Assembly (NCBI GenBank): GCA_947179485.1
Contig: OX359245.1
Span: forward strand, 55,973,067-56,037,066
DNA length: 64,000 nucleotides
Direction of reading: 5' to 3'
Source: Allacma fusca
Taxonomy: Eukaryota; Arthropoda; Collembola; Symphypleona; Sminthuridae
Positions 47,265 through 58,997 of the stretch are shown one piece after another. Each line of letters begins with the position of its first letter. Position 1 is the stretch's first letter. A program made the translations under genes and the position numbers. The notes under the pieces were generated by a model. That model searched no databases, was not told the DNA's origin, and saw only the letters and a list, made by a program, of their open reading frames with translations.

Positions 47265-47990
47265 GCTCTAAATTTGCCTAACTGGATTTTTAAAGCATTC
47301 GTCTGGATCAAAACTTGTAGAACAATTTTATGCCTTGAATTTAAAAGAAACTAACATTGACTTATCTAATCTTAAATTTAAAAATACAAGTTATTTAGCA
47401 AGAATTATCCAGAAATTCATTTACACACAACGCTCAATTACACTGTTTATCCCTCCAATAAGTTAGCATAATAACGAAGCGATATAGAGTGTGCTGAATA
47501 CATGGAAACACAAATATGTACAAAAAATGCATCCCTCAAGCAGTGTATGTACGTTTATACAATTAATTTTCCTCCAAGATTTTTTATTCCGGGTTCACGG
47601 AGTCGATTATAACAAAACAAATCTGGAATTTTAGTACACTCCAATATTTGCACTAGCAGATTCCAACGAAGGTATGTATATAGCCTTAAACATGAAAGAC
47701 ATGTTTATTAAATACTTTAATTATTATTTTATTCTAATTAATTTCAAATTAATCCAAATAACTTTGTCCAAAAGGACAATTTAAATTATTTTTTTGGGGA
47801 AAATGAATACTTAGTTTTACAAAATTCATAATCATACAGCCTGTATAGTATTTCATTGAATTTTCGAAAAATTAGCGAAACTCGAGTTCCTAAGCATTAC
47901 TGACTTGCATTACTACATTAACAGGAAGTGTTTACCCTTGGTGACTGCCAAAAATGTGATTATGTTTTCAACCATGACTTAAACATGTCC
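47265..47990. other. duplicated non-coding flank
   Basis: No gene. Paralogue of 12290-12900. Confidence 0.5.
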
Positions 47991-48258
47991 ATTGCAACCA
48001 GAGTTGCTGATGTTTTTGAAAAAAATCAAAAAAATCGGATTTATTTGGTTTTAATCGGATTTTATTGATTTAAATCAATATTTTCTGATTTAAATTCAAA
48101 ACTTTATCGTACGATATAATTCCCGTACAAATTTTTCGATTTTAATTTTCTTAATAATATTGTACACTGTTAGAACTAATGAAACTTAAACAATTAATAA
48201 AACCTGTTGAGAGAAAATTACATAGGAAAGTCACCTAAGCTGGTTAAAGGCTGATTCC

Positions 48259-48899
48259 GCCAGGCAGGGTGGCTGAGTTGTCAGAGCGTCCCGTTCGTTG
48301 CGGCTGGAGTCGGTTTCGATTCCAGTAAAGCTCTGATACTTTAATAATTTCCACTGCTCTTTCTATCTTCTACTATAGCTTTGGGTGGGGTGAGGAGAAG
48401 GGCGTGAAAGGGGCTTGCACTCTGAAGACTGAAACCATGGCCTGGATGCACAAGGGGAACTAGCAGTGGACATCCTTTAGACGGAGAGGAACCAGGAGAA
48501 GCTGCCAATCTGCATTGCTCGCTAGACATTCCAGTCTAATGAGCGTCCGTTAATCTCCTTCAATTAACCCAATACCTCCTCTCCTTCCCAATTATCTCCT
48601 ACTCTACATTTCCTCGGCTGGAGCAAAGACTAGTGATATACTCCCTTAATGGGAGGAATGGACTGAGGGGTGTTTGTCCCACTAGTCTAGCTCTGTGCCT
48701 CATATAAGGGGAAGAAATATGTACGACACCCTGTACATGTGATTCCCACCACTCTATAAAAACCGAAGAGAGCCGGTATAAGCTTCTCAGTTGTAACTTC
48801 ACAAGTTCTCAAAAATTGTGTATGGCATGATGACTTCTGGTTAAGTGCAAGAATAAAATGTGCCCCCTGTTTGGGCGAATATTAAGAATATTATTATTA
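48259..48899 (+). mobile_element. long tRNA-headed SINE
   Basis: About 640 bp, flanked by a 15-bp direct repeat TTAAAGGCTGATTCC (48244-48258 and 48900-48914). The 5' part has a pol III A-box-like TGGCTGAGTTGTC (from about 48270) and a B-box-like GGTTTCGATTCC (48312-48323), spaced as in a Leu/Ser-type tRNA with a long variable arm. The tail is (ATT)n. The GC-rich body is unrelated to its surroundings. Not a functional tRNA: the acceptor stem is not conserved. Confidence 0.75.
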
Positions 48900-49680
48900 T
48901 TAAAGGCTGATTCCAAATATCAACACTATTTTTTTTAAACTAGCAATTTCGAATTGAGTTTTGTCTTTGAAGCCAAACACTGTGTAGGACAATTACCAGC
49001 TGTCTCATTTGGATCTTTTTTGCAATATACATATAAATACGCACATTATGCACATTAGATATATAAATTTATATAATTATATAAAATGTGTAGTGTGTAC
49101 ATATAGAGTGTTTCGGGACAGGATGGTAGGATATGTCGGGACCGAAAAATTATTTTTCAAATTGAGAATATTAAGTTTAAACAAGTGTGAGTCCGTTCGA
49201 TAATATAAAATTTACAAAATGCTAAATTCCTACGGTCAAATCTTACCACTCTAAATAGTACTCTTTTAGCAAGATTGGATGTTGGGATGTTTTTTTAGAG
49301 ACTGAATTTCTGCTATGGACGAGACATATCAGGACATAAGTATTTTCCCCGTGTTATTTCGGGGCAGAATTGGAATACATACTTATTTTTGTCACTGGAT
49401 TTCGAAACGAAACGGAATCTTCTGTGGGACACAACAATTGTCCCCAGCAGAAGCTCTAGTAATATAATTAAAATATTTTTAAACGCTCATAACCAAATTT
49501 TATGGGACCGTGACAGCTTGACAGATATTTAATATTGAATATGCAACGCATTCAAATTATCCTGAAAATTATCAAAGTCCGAAATGGTATCATGCCCAAA
49601 ATTCATAAAATTACAAAAATGCACGTTTTACAACGTTTCGAGACGTAAAATTACATGTTACCTAATCAAGAAAATTGAAT

Positions 49681-50135
49681 AGTCAATTGTGATTTAAATC
49701 AATGATTTATTCGAAAAAAATCAAGTGATTTAAATCAATGATTTATTCGAAAAAAATCAAGTGATTTAAATCCATGATTTATTTGAAAAAAATCAAGTGA
49801 TTTAAATCCATGATTTATTTGAAAAAAATCAAGTGATTTAAATCCATGATTTATTTGAAAAAAATCAAGTGATTTAAATCCATGATTTATTTGAAAAAAA
49901 TCAAGTGATTTAAATCCATGATTTATTTGAAAAAAATCAAGTGATTTAAATCCATGATTTATTTGAAAAAAATCAAGTGATTTAAATCCATGATTTATTT
50001 GAAAAAAATCAAGTGATTTAAATCCATGATTTATTTGAAAAAAATCAAGTGATTTAAATCAATGATTTATTCGAAAAAAATCAAGTGATTTAAATCCATG
50101 ATTTATTTGAAAAAAATCAAGTGATTTAAATCTTA
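49681..50135. repeat. 36-bp tandem repeat, about 12 copies
   Basis: Near-identical units built on AAAAAAATCAAGTGATTTAAATCCATGATTTATTTG, given here only by its key words TCAAGTGATTT and CATGATTTATT. It lies in the right subterminal region of the hAT-like element and has clearly expanded from that element's own terminal motif. Confidence 0.9.
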
Positions 50136-50379
50136 ATTTAAATCAAGCCACCCTGATTGCAACTATAACTGAAATATTTCAAACATTTTCTAGAAAAGAC
50201 GACAGCTTATATTTATGCATACTGTAATAAACATGCTACATATAGGACTTTAAAAAAGTGAGATATTTTTCTGCAAAGCCAACATTGAAATCCGAGGGTA
50301 CTTGAAGCATTTATTATTTAAAACTACAAGCAGGAAACTGCGAGGGACTCAGATCACATATGCTAAAGCGGCAATTATG

Positions 50380-50929
50380 ATACTATTAGGTGTGGTACTC
50401 TGGTCTGAAAAATAAGGATAAAAATAGAATAACTCGTTTTGAGAAACTTTACCTAAGTATAATCACTGGGAAACATGTAAATAGGTATAATTACGACCAC
50501 ACCGTTCAGGCTTTAAAACTTGAACCAATTTTAACCCGAATGAAAAATCAGTGTTTAAAATTTGGTAAATCGTTATTCAAATCCCCTAGATTTAGGTATA
50601 ACCTTAGGCCAAATGTGATCCAAAATAAACGAACCAGAAAAAACTTTCAGCTAGTTGAAAAAAATTCAAGAATGTAAGATATTTTGACTCCACTGTTCCT
50701 GATATAACTAGGGAACTAAACAAATTATATTTATTTGAAAAGACGTTTCTAATTATGCGGTTCGAATTAAGTGTGTTTTGTAATAATTTACATTAGTATT
50801 TAAATCAAAAATATTGTCATTGCTATCTTCATGCTAGCTACTTAATGATCATATCATTTGTAAAGGTGCTAGTTGTGCGTATGGTTTTTAATAACCAATA
50901 AACTCATATCATATCATATCATATCATAT
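50380..50929 (+). mobile_element. 5'-truncated non-LTR retrotransposon (LINE) with ATCAT tail
   Basis: Flanked by the 8-bp direct repeat CAATTATG (50372-50379, 50930-50937). Open from about 50390 to 50677 with the C-terminal end of a LINE reverse-transcriptase ORF: WYSGLKNKDKNRITRFEKL and LTRMKNQCLKFGKSLFK are the typical post-RT motifs. A short 3' UTR follows, ending in AATAAACTC and a pure (ATCAT)n run. The paralogous sequence at about 14690 lacks it. Confidence 0.8.
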
Positions 50930-50937
50930 CAATTATG

Positions 50938-51264
50938 TGATTACAAATGATCAAAATTCAATTTTTGAAACAGTGTATTCTATGGTAAGCAGACCTGCGT
51001 TCGGGTCAAGTATTTTGAGGATCCAAACTTGAACTTGACCTGCACTTAAACTTTCAAGTAGATATTTGTCAGTACCCGAATTTGGCGTTTCAGGTCCGAG
51101 GAAATACTTGTCATACCAAGTCGTATCTTGCAAGTAATCTTTCCGAAACTCCGACTTGATCTGATACTTGAATGTCGGGTCCACAAATCTTGTGAACCGA
51201 ACTTGGAATTGACTTGAACCCGAACTTGGATTTCAAGTAATTACTTGAACCTTACAACTTTGTA
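50938..51264. repeat. ACTTGAACTTGACC-rich repeat
   Basis: Repeated TACTTG/AACTTGA words from 51000 to 51250 look like subterminal repeats of another non-autonomous element; its ends were not resolved. No gene. Confidence 0.45.
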
Positions 51265-51272
51265 GTATGAAG

Positions 51273-52364
51273 CATACCTGGATAACCGAAAAATAAGGTG
51301 TCCGTTAGTTCGTCATACGTTACGATCATTTTCCCCCCGTTTTTTGTGTTTGTTTTCGTTATTTTAAAATACCGTTATCGGTTAAAACGGTTTTCAATCA
51401 AAAGGAATTCGGTTAAACGGTTAATAACGGTATTCAACAAATTTTATTGATCTATTTTTAAATTTATTTGATTAGACTAATAACACAAGTATTATTCAAA
51501 CATTTCAAAACCACGGAACATCATAACACACCATTCAATATCCGTTAGTTCGAAGGAACAAAACGGCGTTCAGTACCTCGTCCTTCCTACTGCTTCGTCG
51601 TTCAGATAGTAGGGAGTTAGCGCACACTTTAGATGAGGGAAACTTATAGAACTTGTAAAACTTATACAGCGAAAGTGACGTCACTTTTCGGTACTTTATA
51701 AGTTTACGGAATAACTTTTACAGCAGCTCTATACGTTCCATAAGTTGTGGAAAATGATGTCGTGATCATGCGCGTAGCAAAAAGTGACGTCACTTTCACT
51801 CTATAAGTTTTATGTTTCCCTCATCTAAAGGGTACGCTAACTCCCTAGTATAAATGCTAAGGCTGAAAATAGGCTTTCTACACTGACTTGAGTCGCAGGA
51901 AGGCAAATAATTACTCTGGCTACATATCTCAATAAAATCGGACTGGCCCACCTGCCTACCATTCGAATAGATCAAACTTAACGCTTTTTTTACGCGGAAT
52001 TTTCTCATATAAGACTAAACCTTCCAAAACTTCGGTTCTACTGGAAACAGAAGCCGTATTTGCAGATTCTTTGCTCTTGTAGATGTAAGTTTGTGTAAAA
52101 CTATCAATACGCTAGTCGAAATACATACGTTCAGGTTGAGGTCAAACGACAGTTGGAAGGTGGAGAACTAGTCAAATTTACAGTTGAGAAAAAACCTATA
52201 ATAACCGCATTTTTTCCGTTTTGGTTTCGGTTTTTACTAAAACACATTTATTGTTTGTTTTCGTTTCTCGTAATTGTTTTCTTTTTGGTTTTCGTTTGGA
52301 TTTTAAAAACCATTATCGTAATTTTTTGGGTAATAAAGTTATTCCATAACGTTATCCAGGCCTG
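51273..52364. mobile_element. non-autonomous hAT-like element with a nested MITE
   Basis: 1092 bp. Ends CATACCTGGATAACC and complement of CAGGCCTGGATAACG; exact 8-bp duplication GTATGAAG (51265-51272, 52365-52372). Subterminal words GGTTAAAACGG/CCGTTATCGG. A second TIR element is nested at 51612-51845. No transposase. Confidence 0.8.
51612..51845. mobile_element. short MITE, GGGAGTTAGCG ends
   Basis: 234 bp with long imperfect inverted repeats (GGGAGTTAGCGCACACTTTA at left; right end GTACGCTAACTCCC). Flanked by 5-bp direct repeats TAGTA. Internal TGACGTCACTTT repeats near both ends. Nested in a hAT-like element. Confidence 0.75.
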
Positions 52365-52372
52365 GTATGAAG

Positions 52373-52919
52373 TAGGAAAAACACTCCAACGGGTGGAGCT
52401 AAGATTTTAAATTTCCGTCGTCTTTATTAAATTCAGATTAGGGTTCACTCATGGTTTTTTTCCTTGTGTTACAGTCTAACCTGACAATTTACTTTAACAG
52501 TTTCTCAAAAAGGATGCTAAATTGCAAGATTAGTTTTAAGCACGACGGTTTATAGAATATAAAACATTCACTCCAAATGAAAGTGAGCTCTAGCTTCTGT
52601 GCTTGTCTCTCTAGGGATGGTTTCTAGTAGGGATGCCAATGGTCTGGCGGGACCATTTGTAATGATCTGGACCATTTACAGTGATCCGGACCATTTATAA
52701 TGATCCGGACCATTTACAGTGATCCAGACTGTTTACAGTGATCCGGACCATTTACAGTGATCCGGACCGTTTATAATGATCCGGACCATTTACTTTGATC
52801 CGGACCATATTTTATATTGATCCGGACATCCAAACACATGGACATAATTAGATATTCGTGTTTACATTCAACTAAACAACCCTCCTAAATATTACATCCT
52901 TATTTAAAAAACATTATTC
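52373..52919. repeat. spacer with GGACCATTTACAGTGATCC tandem repeat
   Basis: From 52627 (TAGGGATGCCAATGGTCTGG) to about 52826 there are about eight imperfect copies of a 21-bp unit, GATCCGGACCATTTACAGT. The related terminus is seen at 3190-3208. The rest of the interval holds nothing recognisable. Confidence 0.65.
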
Positions 52920-54370
52920 CCTGTGGAAAGAGCCATCTCCAGTTCTCTTCGCTCGTTGGGCAATTAGTTCAGGTGAAGCGGACTTTAAATCATACGCTAA
53001 GCCAATCCAGTTGACAAAATCAATAGCATATTTTGAAGTATGGTTGATTTTGTAATTGTCGATTTTTCAGCACACCTGTAGTCCCAGGGGAATGGGTGAT
53101 GGTAGTTGTGATCTCCCTCGCCACTAGCAAATAGACTGATCACTTTAATTCTTGATGCAGCCAAGTATCTAAGAACAAGTTTGAACACACAGGAAGGAAA
53201 TCACTAAAGCAATTCTAATTATTCTCGGACCAATCTAATATAAGCGTTTGTGTGTTACTTGTCGTATGGTTTTGAGCCCCAGGAGCTATGTACAAAACTG
53301 TTAATCAATCCCGCCATATGTACTAAATAGATGTGACAGAGAATTGTGTTCGCAAATGTATTAAAAATATGATCCCATTCCAAGATCCAGGGGATTAATA
53401 TTGGCAATGAAGTAGTCAGTGGAACGGGTCAGTAGTAATTTCTACAAAGATAAATTTAGTATTTGCGTTAAGTGATATAATGGTGTTTTCTACCCTTAAA
53501 AAAACTACAGTTACTATTAACAAGGAATATCAAATGAAATAATTTGGTCGGAAAGAATTCCAGATTTTGAACCTATATTGCCACATGACCACGCCATCTC
53601 TTTCCAAATCGTATGTTACAATATTGTTCTGGGAATTGTTCAAAATTTTTTGGTGGTCGTACATACAAACCCACCCAATGTGGGCAAAGAATAACCCTCG
53701 TGTGGGATTATGAGGATCCCCAGCTGTATCTGAGAAATGGTGTTGTCTATGCCATCTTGCCCAAAGGTGAATTGGACCCTTGAAAATATATTGATTTCAA
53801 TGAAGCTCGAGTTCAATTTAGGGTCATCTCACTAATCACTTTACAATTCAATTAAAATATATCACGGATGTCGTTAAGGACAAGCGTGAGGTGTCGTGGA
53901 AGCAATTATATGAATTAAATAAGTTCAAAACGATTCTAAAAAATAAATTTCGAACTCACTTGAAGCACCATTGTGGTAAAAATCATTAAGAAGATCCGAA
54001 GGGGTAGTTTTGCTTTGTAAGCTCTGTGTGACCATAGTCGATGAGCTCCTGCGACGTTACTGATGACTACTAACTGCATGAAAGCAAAATCTGCAAACGA
54101 TAATATTTTTTTAAACAACTTTCACGTTTTAAAAAATGCGTAATGTAAATACTTACGAAATAATAATATTTTCCACGAAGTTTGGCCAATTATGATTTTG
54201 TTGATGGCGTACAGAGCGACAGCATGAGACACTATTAGCGGAGTTGTAAGTACCCAATTTATTCGATCATATTCTTCGAAAGCTTTTTCCGGACGAATAT
54301 GAGTTTTAGAACTTAAATTATTTCCTTGGTGGTTTGACATTTCTGAAAGTTCCAGCCATTTCGGCAAAAG
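52920..54370 (-). pseudogene. acyl-CoA desaturase pseudogene, copy C
   Basis: Minus strand. Exon 1 fragment near 54370-54155, where the usual first residues are altered by a deletion. First His box (HRLWSH) near 54040, second-box region near 53750-53780, third box HNYHH within GEGDHNYHHPFPWDYR near 53100. Several frames are broken by stops: 53000-53060 has a duplicated short stretch, and the PYDK exon near 53250-53480 has multiple substitutions. It follows the same exon order as copy B at 34063-35538 but is more diverged. Non-functional by inference. Confidence 0.7.
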
Positions 54371-54442
54371 AATGGGACTGCGATGGATGTTCGAAAGATT
54401 TCTTTTAGTTGACCAATGTACGATTTTAACACACAGCAACAC

Positions 54443-55401
54443 TGTTACTGTAGCTGCTTGAGTACTACATTAAATGTTTATGCTACAATGTATTTGGACG
54501 GAATCTTTTTCTTCACCTTAACGAAGGGGTAATGGAAGAATATACGCTGTGTCCATATTTATTAGAAACATGTTGGCAAAGGAAAATTAATATTTCTTCA
54601 CTTGAGAACCAACAGTATGATATTTTGACAAACTTTTAAACTTTTTCGCTCAATTTTTCTTTCCAAAGTCAATTATGTACTTGTGAGAACCGATGACGTG
54701 AGAAGATTTGCTATGTATTTCAACTCTAAGAGACTTGCCTTGTCTCACATTTCTGGCTCATGACTTCGTAATTAGAGATAATAATAATCGATAACGAAGC
54801 TTGAAATATCTCGCTGATATCTGCTAAATACACTGAAATACGAAATACCTGGTGGGTTTTTTAAATCCACTGAAAAAAAACGTCGGTGATTTTCAAAATC
54901 CCTGTTAGCAAAATATATTTCCCCACAAGATGTCATATCCCAGGCAAATATTATTTAAAACAATCGCAGTTTGCAAAAGAGAATCTCTTTCCCTGGAGAT
55001 TTTTCCTGTCAGAAATATTGTTTCCCTGAGAAGGATCTTCCCGTCTTACAATGAATCCGACCTCTGAAAAAAGGAGCACCTTTGGAACTTAACTTGACTT
55101 GACTTTCCAAAGCCAATAAAATATAAATACTTGTGAGAATTCAGTACATTTCAATATTGTCGCATGAAAACATAATAATTAAATTGCTGTATCAATGCTG
55201 TAAATACATGTTGAAGGGACTCATTCCCCAATCATTAAAACCTTACTACCACTAGTACTTCTGAGAATTCATAAGTTCGCATCGCAATTATTGATGAACA
55301 TACATATTCAATAATAAAGGCTAAGGAAAACTCGCTGCAATTTGCTGCATAAACAGCAATACGAAATATGTGTAGGATTTGCATTTGCAAGACAGTCCAT
55401 A
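54443..55401. other. gene-poor flank with degenerate TCCCTG repeat
   Basis: No gene. Positions 54840-55060 contain decayed AAAATCCCTG-type repeats ending GAATCCGACCTCTG, a relative of the hAT-like element at 39779-40169 without its left end. Confidence 0.5.
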
Positions 55402-55409
55402 AAATAGTT

Positions 55410-56091
55410 TAGTGCATTGCATGGGTTCAAAATAGTCGAACCTGTACCACCTGGACCTGGACCCAAACTTTGGGTATCTCAAAAGTGTGAAACTGTACCT
55501 GAAAATGTACCCATTTAAAAGGTTCAAATTTTTCGATCCTGAACCTGGGGTAGTTCCGTTTTTGTAGTACCCGCACCTGATTAGTACCTGAACCCGAAAA
55601 AGTACCCAAAAGACGACCTGAACCCGGGTATTTTTGAACCGGACCTGAACATGTTTGGGTACTTGAGAATCAGAACTTTTTTATTTTATCTCGTGTTAAA
55701 AGTACTATTTGGTACAAAATATATTTAAAATTAATAAGAATGCATGTTCACTGGTTTCTGGTATACCCTGTCATTGCTTTTGCGATGGAAACTATCTTTG
55801 AAATTTGAAGTTCTCTGGTCTTTAACTTCCAATCAATGAACCCAAACAATTCAGGTCTTTTGTGATCAGGTTCAGGTCTTTCATGTGTTACACCTGGTCC
55901 TGACAGGTAAAATCAAAACGGGTTTTTCTCTGTACCTGACCCTGAACCTGAACCTGTACCCAAATTCACGGGTATAAAATATTGTACCCAGAAAGGACCC
56001 AAAATTATTGGGTCCAAAATACATGCACACATACTGAACCTGATCCTGAACCCAAATACCCGGGTGCGACCAGAACCCATGCGATGCACTA
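55410..56091. mobile_element. non-autonomous hAT-like element, ACCTGAACC family
   Basis: 682 bp. Ends TAGTGCATTGCATGGGTTC and complement; flanks AAATAGTT and AAATAATT (7 of 8 identical). Subterminal ACCTGAACCTG/GGTACAGGT words on both sides. A closely related sequence at about 57285 lacks the insert. Confidence 0.75.
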
Positions 56092-56304
56092 AAATAATTG
56101 CAAGCTCGGGAAAACCTTCGGTTGCAGTAAACAATCTGTCTCGCTTTTATTATTGGTCTTGAATTTCCTGAACCTTGCTCTCTATACATAATGTATGTTA
56201 TAAAATTGTATCAAAGTCTTAGTTACAATTAAATTGAGTACAGTGGTTACAGGTTAACCAAAATTATTTAACCCCTCAACTTGTAGATATTATTTTGTTA
56301 GATT

Positions 56305-56548
56305 CTAAAGCTCATTAATTATTTTACTATAAACTTTAAATTTCATTTGTATTCCAATTAGGACAAGCAATAATATTTTCCATGAAGTTTGGCCTGTTAT
56401 GATTTGTTTTATGGCGTACAGAGCGACAACATGGACCACAATTAGCAGAGTTGTAAGCACCCAATTTATTCGATCATATGCTGCGAAATATTTTTCCTGG
56501 CGGATATTAGTTTTAGAACTTAAATTGCTTCCTTCGTACTTTGGCATT
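56305..56548 (-). pseudogene. acyl-CoA desaturase fragment, copy D (exon 1 only)
   Basis: Minus strand. Contains only the region equivalent to exon 1 of the other copies: PKYEGSNLSSK, then AYDRINWVLTTLLIV and the first membrane segment. No His-box exon is seen before or after. A remnant of another duplication of the block. Confidence 0.65.
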
Positions 56549-58139
56549 TCGCACTGAAAAATCTGAGCTATTTAATTTGAAATTAATGCAAGATTTAATT
56601 TTGTTATCAAAACGTTTTTTGACATATTGCTGAAATTTGGTGGATTTTTTAAAAAGATTCAGCCCTCACATTGTGGATTCAGCTAACATTCGCAAATTCA
56701 TATTCTAGGATAAATTTGAGGTAGGCACGGAAAAGGCCTTATATAAAATTACGTTGAAGGTCATTTCAAAACTTCCCCCCTGAATCTGACGTCACTGCAG
56801 GGAGGTTTTCAATAATTTCAAGCATTTCTGCTGAAAAAAGGTCAGCGATTATATAAACATTTTCTGTACGAAACGTTAAATCCCTGGCAAATACGGTCAA
56901 CAAGACATTCTGGAACGCTGTGTTTGAGATAAACCTCTTTGGGATGTATTTGAAAGTAGTATAAATCAACATTTGCGCATGTGAGAACCCACAGTATGAG
57001 GTTAGGTAAGTTGTTACATCAAGTCTGCAAACATTTCTCTAAAGACTTTCCAAAGTCAATGAGTATTTATACATACATACTTTAAGAATCAAAAACATAG
57101 GTCAAGAAAAGTTTCAATATGACACAGAGTTGTTATTTCAACTATATGAGTCTTGCTTGTCACACATTTCTGGATCATGCTATTGCAATTATTGACAAAC
57201 ATGTTCAATAATAAAGAATAACTAAATCCCGCTGTAATTTGCTGCATACACAGGAGCACGAAATATGTTTGGGATTGCTATGCCATCTATGAAAAAATTG
57301 CAAGCTTGCAATATACAATCTGTCTCGCTTTCGTTTCTCGGCTTGAATTCCCCGACCTTGATCTCTGGACATACTCGTCATACTGTAATATACTAGCACT
57401 GCACAGCCAACTACTGTTGGCTAAGCAAGGCAAATGTAAGTTGCGATGACAGCAAATAGTACATGCAATAGCTAGCTGCGCAGTTCTATGGTCGTGGATG
57501 CATCAAGAGGGCGCGAATATTTGATTCTTACCATCACTTATGCGGACACCAGGCAGTCTTTCAACTTAGAAGAGAGGATTCTCAACGTAATTATATCAAA
57601 GTCCTTGTTGCAATTAAATACAGTAGAGTGGGTACAGGTTAACCAAAATTATTTCACCCCGCACCTAGTAGACATTGTTTTGTTAGATTTTATTAAATTA
57701 CCTTTCCTGACCTGTGTACATATTATTAAAACTTGAAGTCACGGGGTTCTAACACCTGATGAAAAATCAACACTGTCTGCCACGAATTGCGTGTTTAAAA
57801 AAAATACTGATAAGAAAATTTTACCTACAGTCTAACAATTGCAATATCAAATCAATGGGTCTGTAATTAAAATAATATATTCTGTTAAAACAAATCTTGG
57901 GTTAGTCAATTTCAACTAATTCGCACTAACTCTGGTTAAGACCTTGCTTTACTATGACTATTTGAATTGAGGGATTTATTTGTTAATCTCAATGAGCTTC
58001 ATGTCACTGCGTGACCTGTTTATAGACGGGTAACTCGTGAATAATAAGACAATAGAAATGCGACTGACGAGTGTTTGTTTTTTCGCTTTATAAACAATGA
58101 TTGGTTTCTCAGGTTAGATTCGTTTGATTTAACTTCGCG
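56549..58139. other. duplicated gene-poor region
   Basis: No gene. Positions 57230-57390 resemble 55330-55400 plus 56090-56180, and 57590-57730 resemble 56215-56300 and 36320-36440, showing further local duplication. Degenerate CCCTG repeats lie near 56780-56920. Confidence 0.5.
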
Positions 58140-58189
58140 ATGGACGTTTCACCAATCCAATCGTCGCAGATCCAGCATAAGCTTTGGAA

Positions 58190-58545
58190 ATCCAAGCTAA
58201 GCTTCGGAAGTTTGGTGGGAGGTCAAGTGGAAGTTTGGTGGGGGGTCAAGTGGAAGTTTGGTGGGAGGTCAAGTGGAAGTTTGGTGGGAGGTCGAGTGGA
58301 AGTTTGGTGGGAGATCAAGTGGAAGTTTGGTGGGAGGTCAAGTGGAAGTCCGGTGGGAGATCAAGTGGAAGTCCGGTGGGAGATCAAGTGGAAGTTTGGT
58401 GGGAGATCAAGCGGAAGTTTAATGGGAGATCAAGTGGAAGTTTGGTGGGAGGTCAAGTGGAAGATTGGTGAGAGGTCAAGTGGAAGTTTAATGGGAGATC
58501 AAGTGGAAGTTTGGTGAGAGGTCAAGTGGAAGTTTGGTGGGAGGT
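58190..58545 (+). repeat. 23-bp minisatellite, about 15 units
   Basis: Units of the form GAAGTTTGGTGGGAGGTCAAGTG with a few substitutions. Because 23 is not a multiple of three and the unit has no stop in any forward frame, long ORFs appear in more than one frame; these are not taken as genes. Confidence 0.9.
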
Positions 58546-58997
58546 GGATGTGTGGTGGAAGTTACTTATGTATTTCAGTGTTAATATATGGGTAAGTAGA
58601 AGGTAATTTTGTGGCCGGAAAAGTAGAACTCAGCCGAAAATACACTCATATCGTCGTGGAAGAGGTGGAAGCGTCTAAATTATGTAAAAAAATAAAGCTC
58701 TTAGACCATTTTGCCTCGTCTGCAACGAAATGCGTGTTTTTTTTTAAATATTGATAAGGAATTTTTACCCACAGTCTAACATTTACAATATCAAATCTAT
58801 CACAGTCTCAAGTATTACTGTTTCAGAAAATATATCTGCAGTGTCATCGAGTTCACAATTCAACTAAATTCCTTATTTAACAGTTGCTAATACTTTAGTA
58901 TTTAAGGAATTTGTGCTAATTACCAAAAGTCCTGACAATCGGCAGTTATCATATTAACCAGACTCGAGAGGATTTAATTCAATGATGACATTATAAA
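58546..58997. other. spacer
   Basis: No gene. Positions 58700-58830 resemble 57780-57900. Confidence 0.45.

Larger units (their letters stand above)
47999..50155. mobile_element. non-autonomous hAT-like element, GATTTAAATC family, with nested SINE
   Basis: Left end CAGAGTTGCTGATG, right end complement of CAGGGTGGCTTGAT; exact 8-bp duplication ATTGCAAC (47991-47998, 50156-50163). GATTTAAATC-type repeats near both ends; the right arm carries a 36-bp tandem array. The SINE at 48259-48899 is inserted inside. No transposase ORF. Confidence 0.85.

Noticed and set aside
48259-48340. tRNA gene
   Set aside because: A- and B-box-like sequences exist but the acceptor ends do not pair convincingly and the unit is the head of a retroposon with tail and target duplication.
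49681-50135. Regular 36-bp repeats resembling a CRISPR array
   Set aside because: Units are directly adjacent with no unique spacers, the sequence is eukaryotic, and the array is an expansion of the hAT-like element's terminal motif.
58140-58517. 125-residue and 95-residue ORFs rich in Gly, Ser, Trp and Val
   Set aside because: They arise from the 23-bp minisatellite, which lacks stops in all forward frames; there is no independent sign of a gene.
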